This document shows, piece after piece, positions 41,763-48,952 of a DNA stretch of 64,000 bases (positions are counted from its first letter, which is position 1; every line of letters starts with the position of its first letter). Position numbers and translations under genes: made by a program. Source of the DNA: Polymorphospora lycopeni (GTDB lineage Bacteria; Actinomycetota; Actinomycetes; Mycobacteriales; Micromonosporaceae); contig NZ_JBCGDC010000004.1 in assembly GCF_042237075.1 (NCBI RefSeq), positions 60,434 through 124,433 of the forward strand. The letters run 5' to 3'. The notes under the pieces are model-generated. The model saw nothing but the letters and a program-made list of their open reading frames with translations, had not been told where the DNA came from and did no database searches.

Positions 41763-42194
41763 TCAGCCCGCCAGCAACCGCCGGAACTGGGCGTCGTCCG
41801 GGTCGACCGGCCGGTCCCCGGCGTCAGCGACGAAGATCGCGACGAAGGTGCTGTCCGGCGCCGCCCCGGCGAGCAGTTCGCGCCACGACCACAGGTTGGG
41901 GTGCGGCAGGTGGGTGGCCGCCTCGGCCGGGGCGAGCCGCCCGACCGCCTCGGCCAGCCGTTCCCGGTCGAGCGGGAAGACGCCGGTCGTGGCCACGTAG
42001 TCGCAGACCGAGGCGAGCACGACGGCCGACAGGGGTCGTACCTCGCCGACTCCGTTCAGGTGCCCGAACGTCAGCCCGGTGGCGTCCCGGCGGGCCACGG
42101 TGAAGGCGGCCGGCAGCACGAACCCCGGTATCCGCTCGGTGAACCGCAGCCGCGCCGCGCGCAGATCGTCGTCGGTGACCCAGGCGTCGGACAT
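41763..42194 (-). CDS. Hypothetical protein, 143 residues
   Basis: I cannot name a family. The protein is globular with 'RFTERIPGFVLPAAFTVARRDATGLTFGHLNGVGEVRPLSAVVLASVC' and a C-terminal 'SWRELLAGAAPDSTFVAIFVADAG'. It starts at ATG 42194 with a GAGGAGC site nine bases upstream, and its codon use matches its neighbours, so it is very probably real. It is divergent from an MFS transporter about 190 bases away. Confidence 0.75.
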   Translation of the reverse strand: MSDAWVTDDDLRAARLRFTERIPGFVLPAAFTVARRDATGLTFGHLNGVGEVRPLSAVVLASVCDYVATTGVFPLDRERLAEAVGRLAPAEAATHLPHPNLWSWRELLAGAAPDSTFVAIFVADAGDRPVDPDDAQFRRLLAG

Positions 42195-42382
42195 CCTCGG
42201 GCTCCTCCTGTCGTGTCGACCTCTCCCCCGCGCGACGCGCGCCGGGCGCCTGATCCTGACACGCCGATCGGCCCTCCCGGCGGTGGGCCGCCCGAAGTCG
42301 GGGACCGTACGCCCGGGGGGCGGGGGCCGGGCGGGAGCCGTGCGACGATGATCACCGTTCGACGAGGTGGGACGGGGGCACG

Positions 42383-43600
42383 ATGGAGTCGAAATCACTG
42401 GGACGTCCGTTCTGGACGTTCTGGGGTGCCGCGTCGCTGGCCAACGTCGGCGACGGCATCCGGCTGGCGGCGTTCCCGCTGCTGGCCGCGTCGCTGACCG
42501 ACAGCCCGCTGGGGGTGGCGGCGGTGACCGCGTCACAGGCACTGCCGTGGCTGGTCACCGGCCTGCTCGCGGGGTCGCTCGCCGACCGGCGCGGGGCGAA
42601 GGCGCTGTTCGTCTGGGCCGACCTGGGGCGGGTACTCGTCCTGGCCACCCTCGTGGTCGCGGTCGCGACGGGTTGGGCGTCGCTGCCGCTCGTCCTGGCC
42701 ACCGGCTTCCTGCTCGGGGTCGGTGAGACGCTGCGCGACACCGCCGCCCAGACCGCCATCCCCGGCCTGGTGGCCAAGCCGTTGCTGGAGCGGGCCAACG
42801 GGCGCTTCGTCGCCGGGGAGATCGTGGGCAACGAGTTCGTCGGACCGCCGGTGGGCGCGGCGCTGTTCGTCGCCGGTGCCGCGCTGCCGTTCGCGGTCAA
42901 CGGGGCGTCGCTGGCGCTGGCGGTCATGCTCGTGCTGTCCCTGCCGTTGAGCCTGGCCGCCCGTACGGCGGGGACGACGGCGCCGGTGGTGAAGGACGGT
43001 GTCCGGGCGGGTCTGCGGTGGCTGGTGCGCCACCGCATGCTGCGTACGCTGACCGCCGTCTGCGCCGCGGTCGCCGCCGCCGACAGTGCCTGGTTCGCGA
43101 TCCTGGTGCTCTACGCCCGGGAGAACCTCCAGGCCGGTGCGGTCGGTTACGGCGTCCTGCTCGCCACCGGTGCGTTCGGTGGCCTGCTCGGGGCGTTCGT
43201 CGCGGAGCGGCTGGTGGGCGGCCGCCGCCATCGTGTCGTGCTGACCTGGTCGCTGCTGGTGACCGCCGGGGTGCCCGCCCTGCTGCTGTTCGTCTCCGAT
43301 CTCTGGGCCGCCGTGCTCGTCGTCGTGGTCACCAGCGGGTCGTTCGCCGTCCTCAACGTGACCGCCGTCTCCCTGCGCCAGCGTTCCGTTCCCGGCGAAC
43401 TGCTGGGGCGGGTCACCGCGGCCGGCCGTACGTTGTCGTTCAGCGCCGCCGCGGTGGGGGCGCTTCTCGGCGGTGGCCTGGCCTCGGTGGCCGGTGTCGA
43501 GGCGCCGTTCCTGTTCAGCGGTGTCGTCGCGGTCCTCGCCACCGTCGCGTGGTACGTCGTCTCCCGCCCCACCGGCCGTCCGGGCGTAGCGGGAACCTAG
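42383..43600 (+). CDS. MFS transporter (EntS-like exporter group)
   Basis: A 405-residue membrane protein with about twelve hydrophobic segments. The first helix 'FWTFWGAASLANVGDGIRLAAFPLLAASLT', loop motif 'GSLADRRGAKALFVWADLGR' and 'DTAAQTAIPGLVAKPLLERANG' place it in the MFS_3 exporter group. It runs toward a TetR gene on the other strand, a frequent regulator of such exporters. Its TAG stop lies inside the first unit of a 24-bp tandem repeat. Confidence 0.9.
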   Translation: MESKSLGRPFWTFWGAASLANVGDGIRLAAFPLLAASLTDSPLGVAAVTASQALPWLVTGLLAGSLADRRGAKALFVWADLGRVLVLATLVVAVATGWASLPLVLATGFLLGVGETLRDTAAQTAIPGLVAKPLLERANGRFVAGEIVGNEFVGPPVGAALFVAGAALPFAVNGASLALAVMLVLSLPLSLAARTAGTTAPVVKDGVRAGLRWLVRHRMLRTLTAVCAAVAAADSAWFAILVLYARENLQAGAVGYGVLLATGAFGGLLGAFVAERLVGGRRHRVVLTWSLLVTAGVPALLLFVSDLWAAVLVVVVTSGSFAVLNVTAVSLRQRSVPGELLGRVTAAGRTLSFSAAAVGALLGGGLASVAGVEAPFLFSGVVAVLATVAWYVVSRPTGRPGVAGT

Positions 43601-43650
43601 CCTGTTGTCGTAGCGGGAACCTAGCCTGTTGTCGGAGCGGGAACCTAGCC
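43586..43650. repeat. 24-bp tandem repeat carrying both stop codons
   Basis: The unit starting GTAGCGGGAACCTAGCC and ending TGTTGTC is present at 43586-43609 and 43610-43633 and in part at 43634-43650. Every unit has CCTAGC, where the palindrome CTAG gives a TAG on each strand. The first unit supplies the stop of the MFS gene, and the third that of the TetR gene on the opposite strand. Confidence 0.85.
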
Positions 43651-44370
43651 CGGCGGCGGGATCGCGAGAATGGCGTCGACGCCGCGTTCGAACAGCTCGT
43701 CGTCGTTCCACCGGCCGTCGTCGAGATGGCCGGAGGCGACGAGGGTGGGATAGGCGGCCGGATCGGTGGCGATGTGTCGCCGGGCCGCGGCCCGCGCGTC
43801 GGGGTCGTCGGTCCGGTGCCAGGTGGCCTCGGTCAGTGCCGCGCCGATCACGTAGTTGGCCAGCAGCCGGGTGACGACGGCCAGCCGGGCCCCGGTGAAG
43901 CCACCACGGGCCAGCCCGGCCTGCAGGAACTCGGTGCGGGCGAGGACGTTGGGTCCGAGCATCGGCCGCCCGACGAGGCTGGGTGCCCAGGGATGGCGCA
44001 GCATGGCCGCCCGCCACCCGGACGTCAGCGCGCGTACGTCTGCCCGCCAGTCGTCGCCGGCGTCGGGGAGCCGTACCTCGCCGAAGATCTGGTCGACGGC
44101 CAGGTCGAGGACGTCGTCCCTGGTCTTCACGTGCCAGTAGAGCGCGGTGGAGGTGACCGCGAGGCACTGCGCGAGATGGCGCATCGTCAGCCCGTCGGTG
44201 CCCTTCTCGTCGAGGAGGGTCACGGCGGCCTCCACGATGCGCTCCCGGGTCAGCGGTCGGGCGCGGCGGGGGCGGGCCGGCTCGTCGCGGAGCCAGACCG
44301 TGCCGGCGTCCGGGGGCCGTCGCCCCTCCCGCCCGCCGTCGGGTGGCCCACCCAATTCGGTCGCGTTCAT
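43645..44370 (-). CDS. TetR-family transcriptional regulator
   Basis: A 241-residue repressor-type protein. The helix-turn-helix 'TRERIVEAAVTLLDEKGTDGLTMRHLAQCLAVTSTALYWHVKTRDDVLDLAVDQ' is near residues 41-94, after a long basic, proline-rich N-terminal extension. The C-terminal half is helical as in TetR_C-type ligand domains. It may start at ATG 44370 or GTG 44379. It converges with an MFS exporter and is divergent from a small gene; a palindrome in the latter space is its likely site. Confidence 0.92.
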   Translation of the reverse strand: MNATELGGPPDGGREGRRPPDAGTVWLRDEPARPRRARPLTRERIVEAAVTLLDEKGTDGLTMRHLAQCLAVTSTALYWHVKTRDDVLDLAVDQIFGEVRLPDAGDDWRADVRALTSGWRAAMLRHPWAPSLVGRPMLGPNVLARTEFLQAGLARGGFTGARLAVVTRLLANYVIGAALTEATWHRTDDPDARAAARRHIATDPAAYPTLVASGHLDDGRWNDDELFERGVDAILAIPPPG

Positions 44371-44399
44371 CCGGGCCACTCTAGTACGTTCCTCAGGTA

Positions 44400-44416
44400 A
44401 CTTAACGATGATAAGT
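44400..44416. promoter_or_regulatory. Candidate TetR operator
   Basis: ACTTA (44400-44404), seven bases and TAAGT (44412-44416) form a perfect short inverted repeat in an AT-rich patch between the TetR start and the small gene at 44449. Its 17-bp size is usual for TetR-family operators. Confidence 0.45.
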
Positions 44417-44448
44417 CAACTGTTCGCCGTTCAGGAGGGTGCCGGCCG

Positions 44449-44676
44449 ATGCCTCTGATGCGGATACAGATCGACAGCGACAGGTACACGGCGCGTCGGG
44501 TGCTGGAGCTGCACCGGGCCGGAAGGATCCACCACGAGTCCAGGAACGCGGCCCGCGACGAGGTCTGGCGGCGTGGCCGTACCCCCGCCGCGGAGCCGGT
44601 CTTCATCGGGATCACGAACGGGCGGCCGGTCCGGCTCGTCTACGACGTCGAGGTCCACTCGGACACGACCGCGTGA
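44449..44676 (+). CDS. Small conserved-looking hypothetical protein, 75 residues
   Basis: I do not recognise a family. The 75 residues are basic and well mixed ('RIQIDSDRYTARRVLELHRAGRIHHESRNAARDEVWRRG' then 'PVFIGITNGRPVRLVYDVEVHS'), and CAGGAGGGTG gives a strong ribosome-binding site about 13 bases before ATG 44449, or at a longer distance to the second ATG at 44458. Location next to a TetR gene with a palindrome between suggests TetR-controlled expression. Confidence 0.65.
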   Translation: MPLMRIQIDSDRYTARRVLELHRAGRIHHESRNAARDEVWRRGRTPAAEPVFIGITNGRPVRLVYDVEVHSDTTA

Positions 44677-44730
44677 CCGGCCGCGACCCGCGGCCGGCGC
44701 CGGAGGTGGCCGCGACGACCTGCCCGGCGG

Positions 44731-45426
44731 TCAGGGACGGTAGCGGTAGCCCATGCCCGGTTCGGTGATCAGGTGCCGGGGGCGGGCCGGGTCGTCCTCC
44801 AGCTTGCGCCGCAGCTGGGCCATGTACTGCCGCAGGTAGTTGGTCTCGTTGTGGTACGCCGGTCCCCACACCTCGTGCAGGAGCTGGCGCTGGCTGACCA
44901 GCTTGCCGGGATGGCGCAGGAGCATCTCGAGCATCGCCCACTGGATGGGGGTGAGCCGGACCTCGGTGCCGTCGTCGTGCCGGACCAGGTGGTCGGCGAG
45001 GTGGACGGTGTGCGATCCGATCCGGTGGGTCGCGGTGGCCGGCGCGCCCGGATCACCCGGGGGCGGGGCGATCCGGCGGGTGACCGCACGGATCCGGGCG
45101 AGGAGTTCGTCGACGCCGAACGGCTTGGTGACGTAGTCGTCGGCACCGGCGTCGAGCGCGGCGACCTTGTCCTGGCTGCCGACCCGGCCGGACAGGACGA
45201 TGATCGGCACCGCGGTCCAGCCACGCAGCCCCCGGATGACCTCGACGCCGTCGAGATCGGGCAGGCCGAGGTCGAGGACCACCAGGTCGGGCGGGTGACC
45301 GGCGGCGGCCCGCAGCGCCCCCGTCCCGCTGTCGGCGACCTCGACGTCGTAGCCGTGGGCCCGCAGGTTGATCCGCAGGGCGCGCAGGATCTGCGGTTCG
45401 TCGTCGACGACCAGGACGCGGGTCAT
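44731..45426 (-). CDS. kdpE: KdpE response regulator
   Basis: OmpR-type regulator of 231 residues that switches on kdp expression when phosphorylated by KdpD. The receiver domain has the acidic pair 'VVDDEP', phosphoacceptor Asp in 'LVVLDLGLPDLDG', Thr/Ser region 'IIVLSGR' and lysine in 'DDYVTKPFG'. The winged helix follows ('VRLTPIQWAMLEMLLRHPGKLVSQRQLLHEVWG', 'HNETNYLRQYMAQLRRKLE'), the latter typical of KdpE. Its start overlaps the kdpD stop by four bases. Confidence 0.97.
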   Translation of the reverse strand: MTRVLVVDDEPQILRALRINLRAHGYDVEVADSGTGALRAAAGHPPDLVVLDLGLPDLDGVEVIRGLRGWTAVPIIVLSGRVGSQDKVAALDAGADDYVTKPFGVDELLARIRAVTRRIAPPPGDPGAPATATHRIGSHTVHLADHLVRHDDGTEVRLTPIQWAMLEMLLRHPGKLVSQRQLLHEVWGPAYHNETNYLRQYMAQLRRKLEDDPARPRHLITEPGMGYRYRP

Positions 45427-47987
45427 CGCGGTGCCCCCGGCGGCTCGCCCGGTACGGGTGCGGCGGGTAGGCGGATCACCATGGTCAGGCCGCCGCCCGG
45501 GGTGGTTTCCGGGGTGATGCCGCCCCCCATCGCCATGATCATTCCTCTGGACAGGGCGAGGCCGAGGCCGACCCCGGTGGTGTTGTCACGGTCGCCGAGC
45601 CGCTGGAATGGCAGGAAGACATGTTCCCACTCGTCCTCCGGAATGCCCGGGCCGGTGTCGATCACCCGGAGTTCCACCTGACCGGCGTGGGCGCTGGCGG
45701 TGACCGCCGGTGGCTGGCCGGGTGGGCTGAACCGAAGGGCGTTGGCGAGGACGTTGACCAGGACCCGTTCCAGGAGGCCGGGGTCGGCCAGGGCCGCGGG
45801 CAGGTCGGCGGGGATGTCGGTGGTGACGTCGGCGGCGCCGGGACCGAGTTCGTCCAGCGCCCGGGGTACGGCGTCCTCCAGCCCGATGGCGGTCGCGGTG
45901 ACACCGAGCACGCCGGCCTGCAGGCGGCTCATGTCGAGCAGGTTGGCGACCAGCCGGTGCAGCCGGTCCAGGGACTCGTCGGCGGTGGCGAGCAGTTCCT
46001 CGCGGTCGTCGTCGTCGAACTCGACCTCGTGGCTACGCAGGCTGGACACCGCCGCCTTGGCCGAGGCCAACGGCGTACGCAGATCGTGGCTGACGGCGGC
46101 GAGCAGCGCCGTACGCATCCGGTCGGCCTCGGCCAGCGGTCGTGCCGTGGCCGCCTCCTCGGCGAGGCGTTCCTGCCGTAGCGCGACGGCCGCCTGGGCG
46201 GCGAACGCCTCGACGACCCGCCGGTCGGCGGCCGCCAGCCGGCGCCCGGAGAGCACGACGGTGAGCCGCTCGTCGACCGGTACCACCGTCTCCCCCGCGT
46301 CCGGGGTGCCGGCCGGGGTGTCGCCGACGCTCGCCACGATCCGCCACGCCTGTTCCTCCCGCGCCCGCCCCGGGCGCCCCCCGGCGTCGGCGGCGAGTTC
46401 GAGCACGCTGACGGCGCGCAGGGCGAACGTCTCGCGGAGCCGGTCGAGCAGGGCGGGCAGGGGGCGTTCGCCGCGCAGGACGCTGCCGGCGACGGTGGCC
46501 AGGGTCTGGGCCTCGGCGGCGGCCCGGGCGGCCTCCCGGGTACGCCGGGCGGCGATGTCGACCACGCCGCTGACCGCGAGGGCGACCCCGACGAAGACGG
46601 CCAGGGCGAGCAGGTTGTCGGCCTCGGCGATGGTCAGGGTGTGGTACGGCGAGGTGAAGAAGAAGTTGAGCAGCAGGGATCCGCCGAACGCGGCGACGAG
46701 GGCCGGCCACAGCCCGCCGACCAGCGCGACCCCGACGACGGCCGCGAGGAAGATCAGGATGTCGTTGGTCAGGGTGAGGTCGGGCAGCACCGTCAGGATC
46801 AGGGTGAGCAGCGGCATCCCGGCACCGGTGAGGGCGAAGCCGAGCAGTTGGCGGCGCCTCGACAGGGCCGCCGGCATCCGGGCCGCCCGCCGGCCCCGGC
46901 CCGCCTCGGGGTGGGTCACCAGGTGTACGTCGATCGGCCCGGACAGCGCGGTGGTGGTGACCCCGACCCCCGGGGACAGGAGCTGGGCGAAGCGGCCCCG
47001 CCGGCTGGCCCCGAGCACGAGTTGGGTGGCGTTGACGCCACGGGCGAAGTCGAGCAGGGCCGCCGGGATGTCGGTGCCGAGAACCTGGTGGTAGGTGCCG
47101 CCGAGGCTTTCGGCCAGGACCCGCTGCCGGGCGAGCTGGGCCGGGTCGGCGCCGGCGAGGCCGTCGTTGCGGGCCACGTGTACGGCCAGCAGGTCGGCGC
47201 CCTTGCTCCGGGCGGCGACGCGGGCGGCCCGCCGGATCAGGGTCTCGCCCTCGGGTCCGCCGGTCAGGGCGACGACGACCCGTTCCCGGGCCTCCCAGGT
47301 GTCGGAGATCCCGTGCTGGGCGCGGTAGGCGTCGAGTTGGTCGTCGACCTTGTCGGCGAGCCAGAGCAGGGCGAGTTCGCGCAGCGCGGTGAGGTTGCCG
47401 ACCCGGAAGTAGTTGCCCAGCGCCGCGTCGATCCGGTCCGGGCGGTAGATGTTGCCGTGCGCCATCCGCTGCCGCAACGCCTGCGGGGTCATGTCGACCA
47501 GTTCGACCTGCTCGGCCGCGCGCACGATCTCGTCGGGGACGGTTTCGCGCTGGGTCGTACCGGTGATCTGGGCGACGACGTCGTTGACCGACTCCAGGTG
47601 CTGGATGTTGACCGTGGACAGGACGGTGATGCCGGCGTCGCACAGCCGCTGGATGTCCTGCCAGCGCTTCTCGTTGGCGGAGCCGGGCACGTTGGTGTGC
47701 GCGAGTTCGTCGACGACCGCGACCTCGGGGCGGCGGGCCAGGACGGCGTCGAGGTCCATCTCGGTGAACTCGACCCCGCGGTAGGTGACCGTGCGGCGCG
47801 GTACGACCTCCAGGTCGCCGATCATCGCCGCGGTGTGGCGGCGGCCGTGCGTCTCCACCAGGCCGACCACCACGTCGGTGCCGCGCCCGGCCCGCCGCCG
47901 CGCCTCCTCGAGCATGGCGTAGGTCTTGCCGACGCCGGGGGCGGCTCCGAGGTAGATGCGCAGTTCTCCCCTGGGCACGTGGCCCAT
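45423..47987 (-). CDS. kdpD: KdpD sensor histidine kinase
   Basis: Membrane-bound sensor of potassium limitation or osmotic stress, 854 residues. The order is the N-terminal KdpD domain with Walker A GAAPGVGKTY and 'VVDELAHTNVPGS', a universal-stress-protein-like domain (about 235-365), four membrane segments (about 380-490), a GAF-like region, HisKA with AAVSHDLRTPLAS, and HATPase_c with N, G1 and G2 boxes ('NVLANALRFSP', 'DTGPGIPE', 'GVGLGLALSRG'). All catalytic parts are intact. It lies 80 bases after kdpC on the same strand. Confidence 0.97.
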   Translation of the reverse strand: MGHVPRGELRIYLGAAPGVGKTYAMLEEARRRAGRGTDVVVGLVETHGRRHTAAMIGDLEVVPRRTVTYRGVEFTEMDLDAVLARRPEVAVVDELAHTNVPGSANEKRWQDIQRLCDAGITVLSTVNIQHLESVNDVVAQITGTTQRETVPDEIVRAAEQVELVDMTPQALRQRMAHGNIYRPDRIDAALGNYFRVGNLTALRELALLWLADKVDDQLDAYRAQHGISDTWEARERVVVALTGGPEGETLIRRAARVAARSKGADLLAVHVARNDGLAGADPAQLARQRVLAESLGGTYHQVLGTDIPAALLDFARGVNATQLVLGASRRGRFAQLLSPGVGVTTTALSGPIDVHLVTHPEAGRGRRAARMPAALSRRRQLLGFALTGAGMPLLTLILTVLPDLTLTNDILIFLAAVVGVALVGGLWPALVAAFGGSLLLNFFFTSPYHTLTIAEADNLLALAVFVGVALAVSGVVDIAARRTREAARAAAEAQTLATVAGSVLRGERPLPALLDRLRETFALRAVSVLELAADAGGRPGRAREEQAWRIVASVGDTPAGTPDAGETVVPVDERLTVVLSGRRLAAADRRVVEAFAAQAAVALRQERLAEEAATARPLAEADRMRTALLAAVSHDLRTPLASAKAAVSSLRSHEVEFDDDDREELLATADESLDRLHRLVANLLDMSRLQAGVLGVTATAIGLEDAVPRALDELGPGAADVTTDIPADLPAALADPGLLERVLVNVLANALRFSPPGQPPAVTASAHAGQVELRVIDTGPGIPEDEWEHVFLPFQRLGDRDNTTGVGLGLALSRGMIMAMGGGITPETTPGGGLTMVIRLPAAPVPGEPPGAPR

Positions 47988-48067
47988 CCTCTCTGTTCGC
48001 GCGGCCGTCCCACCGGACCCACGCCGCCAGGCTGTACACGGGCCGGCGGCCCACCCGGCGGTGCCGG

Positions 48068-48952
48068 TCAGGGGGCGGGATACCGCCGGTCGAGGGCGAG
48101 GTTGAGGCGCAGCACGTCGACCACCGGCTCGCCCAGGAAGCCGAGTCCCCGCCCCCGCGTGTGCTCGTCGACCAGGCGTTGGATCCGCGCCGGGTCGACG
48201 CCGCGTTCCCGCGCGACCCGGGCCACCTGGATCTCGGCGTACGCGGGCGAGATGTGCGGGTCGAGGCCACTGCCGCTGGCGGTGACGGCGTCGGCGGGTA
48301 CGGCCGGCTCGTCGGGTGCGTCGCCGCGGACCGGGGTGACGACGCCGCCTTCGGCGACGTAGTCGTGGCCCGGCCGGGCCAGCTCGACCGGCACCCCTTC
48401 GTAGCTGGCCAGGAACGGGGTGGCGGGCGCGACCTGGTTGACGCTGACGACCCGGACGACCGGTCCGGTGAACCCGTCGGCGCGGAAGACGGCCAGCACT
48501 GCGCCGACGCCGTCGGTGGTGCAGTACGGCCGCCGCCCGTCGACGCCGTCGAGTTCCGCGACGGCCAGGCTGCGGGCGCAGACCTGGGTGAGCAGGCTGG
48601 GACCGGAGTCCGCGGGGTCGGTGGCGATGGTGTCGACCACGCTTTCCGGGCCGAGGTTGCTGGCGGCGGTGGCGGTCGGGTCGTAGCCGTCGCCGGCCGC
48701 CGAGGGACGGGACTGGAAGTAGCGCGGGACGGGGTCGCCGTCGGCGTCGGTGAACGACTGCCCGATCAGCGCGCTGCCGACGGTCCGCCCGCCCGCGCTG
48801 ATCAGCGACCCGTCGGCGCGGTCGGCGAGGCCGGGGAGCCGGCCGACGGCGACCAGGGCCAGCGGGTAGGCCAGGCCGAGTAGGACGGTGAGGACCAGGA
48901 CAGCCCGGAGGGCGGCCAGGTGCCGGGCGAGCCAGTTGGGAAGGCGCATCAC
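48068..48952 (-). CDS. kdpC: KdpC, potassium-transporting ATPase subunit C, with insertion
   Basis: Accessory subunit with one N-terminal membrane helix that stabilises the KdpFABC complex, 294 residues against about 190 in E. coli. The conserved parts are 'GSALIGQSF', 'FQSRPSAAGDGYDP', 'SNLGPES', 'TASGSGLDPHISPAYAEIQVARVA' and 'VNVLRLNLAL'-like end. The extra length is a roughly 90-residue extracytoplasmic insertion between 'SNLGPESVVDTI' and 'PADAVTASGSGLDP' that contains two cysteines. Its start overlaps the kdpB stop by four bases. Confidence 0.96.
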   Translation of the reverse strand: MMRLPNWLARHLAALRAVLVLTVLLGLAYPLALVAVGRLPGLADRADGSLISAGGRTVGSALIGQSFTDADGDPVPRYFQSRPSAAGDGYDPTATAASNLGPESVVDTIATDPADSGPSLLTQVCARSLAVAELDGVDGRRPYCTTDGVGAVLAVFRADGFTGPVVRVVSVNQVAPATPFLASYEGVPVELARPGHDYVAEGGVVTPVRGDAPDEPAVPADAVTASGSGLDPHISPAYAEIQVARVARERGVDPARIQRLVDEHTRGRGLGFLGEPVVDVLRLNLALDRRYPAP

